64,000 bases of DNA. Source: Imbricaverruca yamaguchii. Its lineage: Eukaryota; Arthropoda; Thecostraca; Neoverrucidae. Shown here one piece after another: positions 35,704-46,869 of this stretch. Below the pieces are notes generated by a model. The model saw only the letters and a list, made by a program, of their open reading frames with translations, was not told the DNA's origin and made no database searches. The stretch's first letter is position 1. The number at the start of each line of letters is the position of its first letter. The stretch is taken from positions 815,001-879,000 of the forward strand of contig JAOTOL010001660.1 of assembly GCA_034440575.1 (NCBI GenBank), given 5' to 3'. Both the position numbers and the translations under genes were made by a program.

Positions 35704-36187
35704 CGCTTTAGATGTCCTTGCAGCTGGACGAAATTTAGGAACGTAAAGCACTGATGGTAAACAGGCATCGGGCCCCTGCAGAGGATTCGATTCTTCTAAA
35801 CGAAAACAATGTTCACTGATGCAAATATAAAGCAAGGAATTCCAGGAACGTTTTCTATTTCTGAAGGTCCAATCTCCACGAGCCGCCCTGCCGTCGGCCA
35901 ACTGCTGCCTATGGCAATACCCAGACGTGAGCTTTAATCTGTATTTAACGAAGCAATAGTAAGGACGCATTTCACTCAATGCAACCGCTAAACGCCAAGT
36001 AAAACATAAAACGAAAATTGAAACGTCTCAACAAATGCGCGAGGACAGAAAGTCTGGAACGTCGTCGGGCGCTGGACTTGGCCTGGGTGATGATGAAATC
36101 CAGACTAAACACGTATTAGGAAGTGACGTGCTTCGAAATCGTTACAGAAAGGCTAATCCGGTTGTAGTAGAGCAGAGGGAAGTTTGC
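35704..36187. other. region downstream of the transporter gene
   Basis: No gene recognised. On the minus strand ATTAAA (tttaat on the plus strand near 35933) is a possible poly(A) signal for the transporter transcript, about 500 bases after its stop codon. This is only a guess. Confidence 0.25.
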
Positions 36188-36375
36188 GGCGCGGGGATGG
36201 CCGAGTGGTTAAGGTGTTGGGCTCTGGGTACCGAAGGTCCCGGGTTCGACACCAGCGCCGGTCCGGACATTTCCCAATCCCGCGGCCCACCAGCGAAACA
36301 GTGAGGCCGGCGCCATGAGCAGCGAATGTGCAGAAAGTGCGTCGTGAACCACCCAATGAACAAACTAACAAGAGG
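36188..36375 (+). mobile_element. tRNA(Ser)-like SINE
   Basis: 73 bases (36188-36260) resemble a serine/leucine-type tRNA. GATGGCCGAGTGGTTAAGG is a strong A box and GGGTTCGACACC a B box, and the acceptor ends GGCGCGG/CAGCGCC pair at six of seven positions. The anticodon and T stems do not fold well, so it is not a functional tRNA. The following body (gccatgagcagcgaatgtgc, gtgcgtcgtgaacc) resembles that of the SINE at 44078. It lies about 60 bases beyond the transporter stop codon, antisense to it, probably within its 3' untranslated region. Confidence 0.65.
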
Positions 36376-36433
36376 GAAGTTTCCCGCTTGACTTCCACGG
36401 AACGGGAGGCACGTCTGATGCACGTGGCTTTGG

Positions 36434-36555
36434 CTACCTTCGTAGGAGTGCCATGCCACGTGGCAGATCGTAGGTAGCGTTGTCGAGGCCAGGCGACTGT
36501 GCGGAGCCTGTTGTCAGGGCCCGCCACTTGGTTATGCCCCGCTCCTCGTCAGTGC
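36434..36555 (-). CDS. SLC23: SLC23-family transporter, exon 7 here (C-terminal, stop)
   Basis: The acceptor CGCCTTTTGCAG (AG at 36557-36556) is followed by two bases that complete the glycine codon begun in the previous exon. The exon reads (G)TDEERGITKWRALTT and later NATYDLPRGMALLRR, then TAG at 36436-36434. TDEERG and YDLP-x-GM-x-x-x-RR are the usual landmarks of the cytoplasmic C-terminal tail of SLC23 proteins. In the family the basic pair is usually followed by another 20-60 residues, so this tail is short. A (TG)n tract fills the preceding intron. Confidence 0.9.
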
Positions 36556-36784
36556 CTGCAAAAGGCGCTGCTCAGACAATGTCATCGGATGCACACTTGT
36601 CAGTCCGACGCCTGCCAGTGAGAGCCCCTTCACTAGCTTGACGTCAGTGAGGCCGGTCATGGGCGGCCGTGAACAAAACTTGCCGGATCCCAGCCATGCC
36701 AAAACAGGATCCCAGCCATGCCAAAACCGGATCCCAGGCATTCGGTCGGCACTTGCCGGCGCGCTTACCGATGCTGTTTTTACG

Positions 36785-36949
36785 AGACGGCCCGCAGTGG
36801 CACATACACGCAAGCACGCGCACATGCACGCGCACGCACACACAAACACACACACATACACACATACACGCACGCACATATGTGCATATATGTACGGATG
36901 TGCGCACTCATGCACTCACTCACGCAGGCACACACACAAGTACACACAC

Positions 36950-37041
<92 letters not shown>
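36785..37041. repeat. (CA)n microsatellite with impure left half
   Basis: Interrupted cacgcacgcaca and cacatac segments from 36785 are followed by an uninterrupted CA run of about 78 bases at 36955-37037. It lies in the 610-base intron between transporter exons 37166-37307 and 36434-36555 and reads as (TG)n in the transcript. Confidence 0.97.
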
Positions 37042-37042
<1 letters not shown>

Positions 37043-37165
37043 TTCGCACATTCAGATACCAATCCGTGTACAATAGGGATTGAAGCAAACCCGTCTTCAT
37101 CGATATCCTGGAACTACGCTATCAACTTCAAAACCATCCAGAGTCTCAGACAGCGTGACCGTCAC

Positions 37166-37307
37166 CTGGAATTGTGTTGTCCAAGATGCAGGCTATGAGG
37201 CCACCCAGGAGCATGGCTGTAGATAGCATGGTGAAGATGATCTGGTCGAGTGTGGCGTTGCCCGTTTCGAGCTGCTCGGCATGAGTCGCTGCGTAGTCGG
37301 GCACAAT
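37166..37307 (-). CDS. SLC23: SLC23-family transporter, exon 6 here
   Basis: The acceptor TTGGCCTCAG is at 37308 and the donor CCAG|GTGACG at 37165. The frame reads IVPDYAATHAEQLETGNATL, then DQIIFTMLSTAMLLGGLIAC and ILDNTIP, ending with one base of a glycine codon. The pattern D-Q-I followed by a hydrophobic membrane segment and LDNTIPG is a hallmark of the last transmembrane region in SLC23 proteins. NAT in the preceding loop is a possible N-glycosylation sequon, though its side of the membrane is not established. Confidence 0.93.
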
Positions 37308-38939
37308 CTGAGGCCAATTTTACTCAAATCAGAAACGGTGTATTGCAAAGACGATATTGCACTAACATCACGAGCTAACAAAACTGCACAATACGAAGTG
37401 CATCGTTCGCTAAGCACGATATGTATTTCGTGAGTTCCACCATGTGGCAGTGCCTAATAAATGACTTAATATGTGTAAAAGCAATTGTGTTATTGACAGT
37501 TATATACATCCTCTGTACTTCACGGAAGATGTTCTCTGCTAAAAATTGTAAATATACCGTTGCAAATTACATTGTAATTGATAAATTACGCTGTACTGTA
37601 ATTACGCCACAAATTACACATAATTTCGGGTGTGTGCAGTATGATTGATGTCATGGGAGCAGGGATAAGAATGTTTTAACTTGATTTGTTTTCGACGAGA
37701 TTCAGCGGCGGTGCATAGCAAAGGTTTATGAGCCGACATTGATGGGGTCCACAGCCACACGCCATTGTCCGATGGGCAGGTGACACAAATATCTCCCCCT
37801 GCTATTCTCATGAATGGCTGGGCCGATATTAAAAAATCCTAAAGGCAATTGACAATGTCGTTGAGTGCGATCTCAGAGCACTTAGGAAATAACGTTTTAG
37901 GTCAGTAATAAGGTCACATATCAAGATCAAGTGTTTAAAATATGAGGTACTGGAATTCGTGACTTTCTCAGCAACTTATTGGTTTCAAAAGTGTAGTTCA
38001 TGGTGCTAGATAACTGCGCACTGATTACACATAAATAAGGTGCCCAGTGCCCATTGTGCTGCATTAGGTCGCAGGTTAAGTTAAGGTGCAGTCCAGCCGA
38101 GAGCTGGAATATCAGCATTTACTTCTCCTATCTGAACAATTGAAATATGAAGTGGGAATGCTTAGCTGTAATATCAAGTACTAGATCCATGAGAAAAGGC
38201 CGTTGTTTGACCGTTGTACGCCATGTAAGATCAAGGTCAAATGGATGACCTTAGTGGTGGATAAGCGGATGGATGCACTATCATAGTTCGTAATGGAAAG
38301 CCAGAAAACCAATCGTGAAGGAAATGGCCTCGTGCACTGAATAAGTGCTTTAACAACGAAGTACAATGGAAGCAACCTGTGAAGAAATAACAATTGCACG
38401 ACCTTCATAACCACGAGAAAGATGCTTAAAAATACAAGGTATTATCATTTCACCAAGCACCGATATTTCGTTGTTCACTCACGATCCATTGGGCAATTGA
38501 GCCGTTCAGTTTTCGGCTTGGGAGGCACCAGGCTTTTTGCCCCTCTCTGTATCTGCAGCTGAAAGCAGCTCTTACCATGCCAATTTCAGTTTTGATTTCC
38601 CATAATTTTCCAAGGTAGGAGACACTGTGGATCCCCGAAGTCCAAGCACTGCAACTTGAGGAAACTAAATATTATAGCCTCAATAAATCGCACTGAGCTT
38701 TCGATTGTCGTTTGCACCAGCGGAATTGTTCGCACCGACAAGAGGGGCACACCACTTTCCCATCCTATAGTCCCATGTGACGTATTCTACATCAGCGTCA
38801 CGTTAACAACAATACTAATTCGCAGCGGTTTGGATTGTTCGGAGAATCAATATGCACTCCGAAATGTCTTGACGCCACGAAACCCACGAAGACGAACACC
38901 AGCTATGCTACGATGCTACCTGTAGTAGAGCTCAAAACA

Positions 38940-39638
38940 TTCCCCGTCCCGTCCCGTCCCGTCCCGTCCCGTCCCGTCTCGTCCCGTCTCGTCCCATTCC
39001 GTCCCGTTCCGTCCCGTCCCGTCCCGTCCCGTCCCGTTCCGTCCCGTTCCGTCCCGTTCCGTCCCGTTCCGTCCCGTTCCGTCCCGTTCCGTCCCGTTCC
39101 GTCCCGTTCCGTCCCGTTCCGTCCCGTCCGTCCCGTCCGTCCCGTTCCGTCCCGTCCGTCCGTCCCGTCCGTCCCGTCCCGTCCCGTCCCGTCCCGTCCC
39201 GTCCCGTCCCGTCCCGTCCCGTCCCGTCCCGTCCCGTCCCGTCCCGTCCCGTCCCGTCCCGTCCCGTCCCGTCACGTCACGTCACGTCACGTCCGTCACG
39301 TCCCGTCACGTCACGTCACGTCACGTCACGTCACGTCACGTCCCGTCCCGTCCCGTCCCGTCCCGTCCCGTCCCGTCCGTCCCGTCCACGTCCCGTCCCG
39401 TCCCGTCCGTCCCGTCCCGTCCCGTCCCGTCCGTCCCGTCCCGTCCCGTCCCGTCCCGTCCCGTCCCGTCCCGTCCCGTCACGTCACGTCACGTCACGTC
39501 ACGTCACGTCACGTCACGTCCCGTCCCGTCCCGTCCCGTCCCGTCACGTCCCGTCACGTCCCGTCACGTCCCGTCCCGTCCCGTCCCGTCCCGTCCCGTC
39601 CCGTCCCGTCACGTCCCGTCACGTCCCGTCACGTCACA
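38940..39638. repeat. (GTCCC)n pentamer array with GTTCC and GTCAC variant blocks
   Basis: About 135 pentamers. Blocks of variants are arranged in order: pure GTCCC, a GTTCC/GTCCC alternation (39000-39120), 4-base slips GTCC, pure GTCCC, then GTCAC runs at 39270-39340 and 39478-39520, and GTCAC/GTCCC alternations at the right end. The 309-codon translation (RPVPS type) is an artefact. It lies in a transporter intron. Confidence 0.97.
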
Positions 39639-40054
39639 CGTGCGGACGCGGTCGCTGCTAAACAATTATCAATGGGTGGCCCAACACTGAGTACTTCCAC
39701 GTGGCATCACCCACGCCTCAAAAGGCACGGCATGAGCTTAACCATGAGTCGACATGAGGGATAGTTTCCGAATGAGAATCACTCGAATCGGAATGACTCG
39801 TGAATCGCAAAATCGAGACGTTGGTAAGAAAGCAGAACTTTGTGTTTGAATTGCACGTTTGCTATTACAAGCCATATATAATTGTGGAACGCGACCAAGC
39901 ACAATTTGTCGCTTGTATGACGCCGACCGTTAACAAACAGTGTGATTACAAAAACAATAGTATGATATTGGCAAAATGTGTCCAGGGTAACGCCACTCGC
40001 CGGCGGCGAAATCGTGTCAAACAGCGGTGAAAGGTGCGCCTCGTATGCAGGGAA

Positions 40055-40445
40055 ATTACACAGTGAGGTGTTGTCAAGGTAGCCATCAGTGGACATCACA
40101 CTGATCGGTACACGTTGAGATGTATGCAATGTAGCATCAGTGGACAATACACGGAACGGCACACAGTGAGATGAAGTTAGGGAAGCCATCAGCGGACAAC
40201 ACACGGAACGGCACACAGTGAGATGAAGTTAGGGAAGCCATCAGCGGACAACACAAGGATTAACTAGACAACACACGGATCTGCGGACAGTGAGATGTAG
40301 TCAACGTAACCAGCCATCAGTGGACAACACACGGATCGGTACACAGTTACATGTAGGCAAGGTAGCGATCAGCGGATAAAACACGGATCGGTAGACAGTA
40401 ACGCTTAGTGAAGGTAGTCATCAGCGAAAATACAGGGACCAGCAG
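40055..40445. repeat. 52-bp minisatellite, about 7 copies
   Basis: Units contain gccatcagNggacaacacac, ggatcggNacacagtgagat and gNagtNaaggta. Starts of the ggacaaNaca motif are spaced 51-53 bases, except for one shortened unit near 40245-40267. The two units at 40141-40255 are nearly identical, the result of a recent duplication. Confidence 0.9.
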
Positions 40446-40598
40446 ACAAGTTGTTTAACGTTAACAACTGATGTCAACAAGGTTGGGCACAAACGTTCGC
40501 TGAGAGAGTATGTTGGTCAGACAAAAAGCGAGCCATGCAATGCTAGAGGCGACATAACACCTGCCTTCATTGAGAAATGACTGTCTTCCTGAACCTAC

Positions 40599-40678
40599 CA
40601 GGGAAATGAGAATAGATGTTCCAATGATGAACATATTCCTTGTTGACTGCAAATCAATGAATTGGAGAGACGAAAGGC
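40599..40678 (-). CDS. SLC23: SLC23-family transporter, exon 5 here
   Basis: An 80-base exon with acceptor TTTATTTCTATTGCAG (AG at 40680-40679) and donor CTG|GTAGGT at 40598. Two bases complete the glycine codon from the previous exon, then LSSLQFIDLQSTRNMFIIGT and SILISL. L-S-x-L-Q-F-x-D-x-x-S-x-R-N is the strongly conserved SLC23 block leading into a membrane helix. The exon ends on a complete codon, in phase with the exon at 37307. Confidence 0.95.
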
Positions 40679-42046
40679 CTGCAATAGAAATAAACACACG
40701 TTATCGTTCTGATAGCGGGGACGCTGCACATCTCTTGACCGTTCGAGGCGAAAGAGTTGCCACCTATCGGCAGATACGTTGAACCACTGCATGTGGGATA
40801 AAAGTGTGACGAATTAGGCGCACTACCAAAAACACTTTGGAACAAATGCAAAGAAGCCAGAGTGGCATGCATGGAATATAGTTGCACACTGCTGATTGAT
40901 GCTTCATTACACTCCAATATGCACAAGTACCTGGGCACTTTGCCTCACTGATACTTCATCAACATTCCCATACTTTTCTGTTTAAGTTCCCAGTGAAACA
41001 TTTGCAGTGTACATTTCACCATGAGGGTGAAATTCAGTTTTTAAAAAATGCAGTGTGCATAGCAATACAGTTTTTACAATACACCATCGGTGCATGCACC
41101 TACAACTTGTCTGCATGTTGAAAAAAATGCAATTGTGATTAGGAACCACCTGCATAAAATGTGCAGCACAAGAGCAAGGGAATGCACAATCATTCACATA
41201 TATATTGTATTAATGAAGAAAAAAATCAATATATCTGGGCCGTGCACCAAATGCAATCTAATATATTTTCAGAAGTAGTCTTCCATGATTTGCAGTCGGT
41301 CTTGAAAGTAGGTTTCGATTAGCCAGATCAATGCTGGAGCTGCTATGCAGGAGAGTAGCTGTGATAAACTTGAAAAAGTACATATATAACCAAACCCACG
41401 ATAATGGGGCTAGGGGCTCATGCACTTTTGGTATTGCTAGTACAAGACCACCAAAAGAATCAACGCCATGCAACACCAATATTCTTCATAGAACTCCTAG
41501 TGGTCACACAACACTGGTATCCACCATTAGAGTTTGGGTGCACAATCAAGCTCCATTTAAGGGAAGATGGAAAGGTGACTAAATGTTTCAGATACTTGTA
41601 TTTTAACTCAAATAGAGCATTTATAGAAAAATGCGTAAGAACACGATTCTTAAAATGATTGAGTTAGACAATGTGACCACTCATCTCTGGTGCAAATGCA
41701 TACTTTTCGGTTGGTAAGGGAATTTTTTAATGGGAATGGGTGCGATACTATATACCGAAGAAAGGGCATAATATTTTTTTAAAGGAATTATTGTGCTTCA
41801 TGATATTGACGAGAACAGGTTTGTACACATTTACTTCCATCAAACAGACAAAGTGGTTATTGTTGGCAGGTTAGGCTATGTCAGATTTTCTTAAATTTGA
41901 AATGATTTGGTTTTACTGCAATTTGAAACAAATATATTCCTTTAAAAAACGATTTTGGCTAGATTATGTTTGTCCTTCAAGGTGCAAAATTGTGAAAGGG
42001 TGTTATTTTTTGGTCCCTTATGTGGGACGTTAGGCTAGGCTAGATT

Positions 42047-42876
42047 GACCCGCGCCGTCTCTCCGGTCAAATCCTCACACCCCGTCTCGGGGTGGGGTTG
42101 AAGACCCCTCTTTAAAATCCCAACTAAGCATCACACGAAAAAGAACGAGGTGTCAACGGAAAGCGCTTGACAAGTAGTGTCTGGGTCCACCCTCCAAAAC
42201 AATTTCCCCCCAAAAGTGACGTCACCAGAGGGATATATTTTTACGACTTTACATGTCTTAAATAATGTTTTTGACTCTGGGGAGTTCATTTTGGGGGATA
42301 TATGAAACAAATCATTTGGAATGAGAAAAGGACAGCGTAATCGACCAGGGCTATGATTTTTTTTGGCCCCGCGAAATTTTTTTACTTTAAAAATTTTGAG
42401 TTTTCAAGTTTCCTTTAATTTTCCTTTTCGAATGGGTAAAGCAGACCGAGAAACGCTGTTGGAAGTCAACTTACTCTAATAATAAGTGCTCACTTTAGCC
42501 AGAATCCTCTATTTGAACTGCAATTTGACAATTACGCAAAACTTATATGTAGTCAAAAACGGAATAAAATGACAAATTCATCTCATACGTTTTGTTGCAT
42601 CCGTAAAGATAAAAAAACGCTGAAAGTTTCATTAAAATATCTGTATCTGTTAAAGCATCACGACTGGTTGAACTTTGTAGGAGGTGACCTCACTTGACCT
42701 TGACTAACTCGTTGACCCTAGATGACCTAACCTATGAGTTTTGAATCCTCATGTGAAATTGATGTCGGAAAAGGTATGCCAAATTTGGGCGCGCCGCCGC
42801 GCGCCGTTCGTCCCCTATCCGCGACAAACATGAGGGGGGGGGGCGGTTGAAAACCCCCCGAGATGGGACTGGTTAA
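42047..42876 (-). mobile_element. TTAA-type MITE family A, copy A3 (complete)
   Basis: An 830-bp copy in inverse orientation. On this strand it starts ACCCGCGCCGTCTC and ends GAGATGGGACTGGTTAA (TTAA at 42873-42876). It is the best full-length reference for the family. Read on the minus strand it has AGGTCA-tcta-GGGTCA (42728-42713) and AGGTCA-agtg-AGGTCA (42700-42685), separated by 12 bases. An internal ctgTTAAAGCatcacgac near 42650 corresponds to the site where copy A6 has received the family B composite. It is non-coding. Confidence 0.88.
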
Positions 42877-43464
42877 GTTAGGTTACATTGCATTATTATC
42901 TTGTTCTTAACATATGTTTGAATGCTATGTTGCCAAATCTAACGGAACCTTTTAGTCCTTATTTTGACTCCAAACTGAAAATTAACCATTTACACAAGAA
43001 ATGGGTGGTCACATCATGCTGACCACATCCCATAAAAATTGCATTGAAAACTGAAAGTGTAAGGATTTATAAACACCAGCCCAAATTTACCTCTTGAAAA
43101 TCTATACTAGCCTAACATGTTTTAGATTAATTTAAATTAATTATCTTGAGACAATTCACACACATTTCTCAAAATGTGGAAATTATAATAGAAGCAACCA
43201 AACCTAGCGCGATCACCTTTGCTTCACAGTGGAAAACATGGGATAGATTTATCTTGCATCCAAACTAAACTTCATTAACATACTCCAGAGAACACTTAGA
43301 CTGTTTAATTGAAATGGTTGATTTGAGTTGGCGGACTTGTGTATATTTGGTGCAATCAATCCATCAATCAGCTCAACACCAATAATTGGAGGATTTAGCA
43401 TTCTGAGTACACAGATCCATGAAGAGGAAGAACCCTGCGTTCTTTTACGACGTATTGAACTGAT

Positions 43465-43605
43465 TGGTAGAGCGTCGCCAACCTCTCACGCCGATTGGTC
43501 GGGGGAGGACTCGATAATGCCACCAGTTGCGAGATTCCAACCCACAATCTTGCGATCAAGACTTCGATGCTCTATCTATACAAGGCTCATCGGGGTTAAG
43601 CATGC
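43465..43605 (-). mobile_element. SINE, diverged second copy of the 44078 family
   Basis: The minus strand reads gtcttgatcgcaagattgtg, ggttggaatctcgcaactgg, tggcattatcgagtcc and cgaccaatcggcg. It matches the 44078 element over its anticodon arm, B box and first part of the body. The B box has lost its central C (GGTTgGAATCT). Confidence 0.72.
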
Positions 43606-44077
43606 AAAGAGTGACGGCGGCCACACGTAGATGGCCATGAAATCAAGGTGGTTGAATAAGATATTCGCAACATGAATAATTCCGCAAGGCTTCTACGTTT
43701 GCATGATGATGTCAAGCATATATAAACATTTTGATACCATCAGGGGTCAGAAGCTCCTGGTTTTATAGTTTGCTTATGCTAAGTTGTCATTTCCATATTG
43801 GATCTGTATACAGTTCTGCAAATCAAAACAAGCACTCAACCTTCACAGTCCTAACATGCTTAGGTATAGTAGCAGAGTAATGCAATGCTTGCAGCTTTTC
43901 GAGAGCCAAGCCTTGCATGAGCACTGCACCCAGAATCTCCAACACTCCACCACAGCATGCAGCTCATCGGGCTTCTCGCGTAGGTGGCTGGATTTTATGC
44001 AGTGCCTCCACCATACCCTTGCCTTGTTCTTTCTCAATCGTATTGCAAAAAAAGAGATAAATCTCCTGCATCTTGTA

Positions 44078-44245
44078 CGGCCGCGGTAGCTCAGTCCGTA
44101 TAGTGTCGGACTCTTCATCGCAAGGTTGTGGGTTCGAATCTCGCAACCGACGGCATTCCCGAGTCCACCCGCGACCGATCGGCGTCCGGGGTTAGTGATG
44201 CTATATGACCTGGCGGCCGAATGCGTCGTGAAAAAACCAAAGGTT
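44078..44245 (+). mobile_element. tRNA(Lys)-like SINE
   Basis: 44080-44153 resembles a lysine-type tRNA. TAGCTCAGTCCG is the A box, GGACTCTTCATC an anticodon arm with CTT in the loop, and GTGGGTTCGAATCTCGC a paired T arm. Two mismatches in the anticodon stem speak against a functional gene. The body continues with cattcccgagtccacccgcg, gatgctatatgacc and gaatgcgtcgtgaa, ending in an A/C-rich tail. Confidence 0.72.
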
Positions 44246-44689
44246 ATTTTTGTTCAGTCTCGATCTCGATGGCACAATGCTTTTTGTCGCCGATATATTC
44301 TGAGAATTGCACACTTGATACCTTCGGTATGGTAGAATCCATCTGTGTTACTCTGAAGCAAGCTCAGACAGTATCACGCAATGCGAGGTATTGTTTGTTG
44401 TTTTTGTTTAGGTTTTCCCTCCATCTTTTATTTTTGTGGTGCCATCTGGCAGCAGGTTGATACGTTACCATACTTTACGATGTTCCTAATCTTTATGTTG
44501 GAAACAAATCGTTTGAAGTATTGAATCGCAGCTTCAGCATTGAAAGACCATTAGTGGCCACAGTGCTGGTATAGTCAGCAGAATTATACTTAGAATTCCG
44601 AGGGACAATCTCTCAATACGAGATCGAGCAAGCCGAAAGTAAATACTGAATCTGGTCATCGCCGCAACCACGCCTGAACGCAAGAAGCA

Positions 44690-44716
<27 letters not shown>
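44690..44716. repeat. (TA)n microsatellite
   Basis: A short TA run followed by a gtgtgtgtgcgtgtgcg stretch. Confidence 0.95.
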
Positions 44717-44720
<4 letters not shown>

Positions 44721-45195
44721 AGTGTGTGTGTGCGTGTGCGTACTATCTGATTTTGGATACCTTATCTGGATTTACTATTAATTTGAGCATCAATAGGAGA
44801 TAAATGCTTTTCTGCAACATAGCGGAGGAAATGGTGTCAGTGATAGAAAACGAGTGCAAATGAAACAAAACCGCTTACTTTGTTATAGCTAACGTGAATA
44901 ACTTGAGCGAGGCCGATAAATATTCACATGACAAACGAAACACTGCCAATACAATTATAGTGAGTGCAATCTGAACGAGTGTATGAATGTCTGAATTTAG
45001 TGAAACTAACTCGGTGTTTTGTTATCGATTTCTTCCAAACGATCTACCTATCCTTAATGTATGCTGACTGAGGTTAATCAAAGCGTTTCGATCAGTAGGG
45101 CTTTGCTCTGTGAGGCTTGGAAATTGTATCCAAGTCTTTGTATACTAAGACGTCAAGGTAACGGATTTATAATTGTTTGCATTTGTTCGACTTCC

Positions 45196-46045
45196 TTAAC
45201 CCGTCCCGTCTCGGGGGTCTTCGGCCGCCCCCCCCCCCCAGGTTTTTTTCGCGGATAGTGGACGAACGGCGCGCGGCAGTGCGCCTAAATTTGGCATACC
45301 TTTTCCCATGTCAATTTGGCATGCTGTTCCAAATTTAGAATTCAGGTCGTCTAGGGTCAACGATTTAGTCAAGGTCAAGTAAGGTCACCTCCGAAAACGT
45401 TCAACCAATTGTCACGCTGTAACGGATACAGATATTTAAATGAAACTTTCAGAGTTTGCTTATCTTTCGGGATGCAACAAAACGTATCAGTTGATTTTTT
45501 TCTCGTTTTTTTTACTACATACAAATTTTGCATATTTGCCAAATTGCAGTTCAAATAGAGGATTCTGGCTAAAGTAAGCATTTTCTATTAGGGCAAGGTG
45601 ACTTCCAACAATGTTTCTCGGTCTGCTCCACCCATTGGAAATGGAAAATTAGAGAAAACTTGAAAACTGAAAAAAAAATTTAATGAAAAAAATATTACTT
45701 TTTGGGGAGGGGGGGGGGGGGCAAAACAATTAGGGCCCTCGTCGATTTCGCTGTCCTTTCCTCGTTCCAAATACACTTTTTTCATATATCCCCCAAAATG
45801 AACTCCACAGAGCGAGAAACATAATTTAAGTCGTGAAAAGTCGTGAAATTATAGCCCCCTTGTAACGTCACTTTTGGGGGAAATAATTTTGGGGGGTGGA
45901 CCCGGACCCTACTTGTCGAGCGCTTTCCGATGACATCTCTTTCGTTTTCGTGCGACGCTTAGTTTGGATTTTAAAGGGGTGTTACTAACCGCCCCCCCCC
46001 CCTTCCCCGGGACTGGGTGTGAGGATCTGACCGGAAAGACGGCCT
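45196..46045 (+). mobile_element. TTAA-type MITE family A, copy A4
   Basis: The left end TTAACCCGTCCCGTCTCGGGG is intact with TTAA at 45196-45199. The right end gaccggaaagacggcc has lost the final TTAA. The full-length body is intact, with homopolymer C and G runs near both ends. AGGTCg-tcta-GGGTCA lies at 45344-45359 and AGGTCA-agta-AGGTCA at 45372-45387. Confidence 0.87.
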
Positions 46046-46869
46046 TCTTTATCTTAATGTTCTTTATATGTATTATAACCATTTCTTCAGCTACCTGTCA
46101 CTCAGCTAGATGCTTTCCCTAATTCAGTGATATGTCACTAATTCAATGGTCCACCGCGTTTATTGGTTCCAGTGTTCATCGCATAGAAAACGAAAGGATT
46201 TCTTCATATCTCCATTACGGCCTTCCAGCAACCATATTTCTTATCTCCTTTTTGATTCCCCTATAGCGTTTTGTAATAATCACTTGTATTTCGGAGGTCT
46301 TCTAGTTTTCCGGACAATTTCTCGACTTGAAAGCCCGATAGCATCGTTTTTGGAACTGATTGCTCTGTTTGCGTATTACGATAATTACCTTTACGTTTTT
46401 TACCATTTACCCATTGCTTAAGTATAACAGGTAAGAATAATATAATGAAATAATAACAGTGCACAAGTAATCGTCACATGAAATATGTACCGTGTTGTCT
46501 GCGTGTCACAACAATAAAAATAACCTGCAATTTTATGCTTTCTACTAAAATTTATGTTTGAGTTTCTATGACAAAATATACGATCACTATTCACGACTCT
46601 TTCGTCCTTATGTCTCAAAAGTTGGAGGGCCAGCTCGTTCTTGGCCTCCCACTCCCCCCCCCCCCTACTTTGAAAAGTGTGAGGCTATGCCCCCTTGGAA
46701 CCTTGGGTTTTTTACGACGCATTCAACCGCTAGAACTAAAACCACCCACTCACTATTGTAGCCACTTTTCACCCACACCTTTATTCCGGCTAGCTTTACT
46801 CTCACTCTCTTGGAATTCCTCATACCTATTGTGAATTTCAAGACTAGAGTCCATTTCCTTCACCGACGC

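Larger units (their letters stand above)
37308..40598 (-). other. transporter intron with repeats
   Basis: A 3.3-kb intron between the exons at 40599-40678 and 37166-37307. Apart from the pentamer array and the 52-bp array listed separately it contains no recognised gene. A 145-codon minus-strand open frame at 39779-40216 is a by-product of the 52-bp repeat. Confidence 0.7.

Noticed and set aside
36188..36260. Functional tRNA-Ser gene
   Set aside because: Good A box but the anticodon and T stems do not pair, and a SINE body follows.
38835..39764. 309-codon arginine/proline/serine repeat protein
   Set aside because: Product of the GTCCC pentamer array, which has no stop triplet on this strand.
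44080..44153. Functional tRNA-Lys gene
   Set aside because: Two mismatches in the anticodon stem, and a diverged copy with the same downstream body lies 500 bases away.
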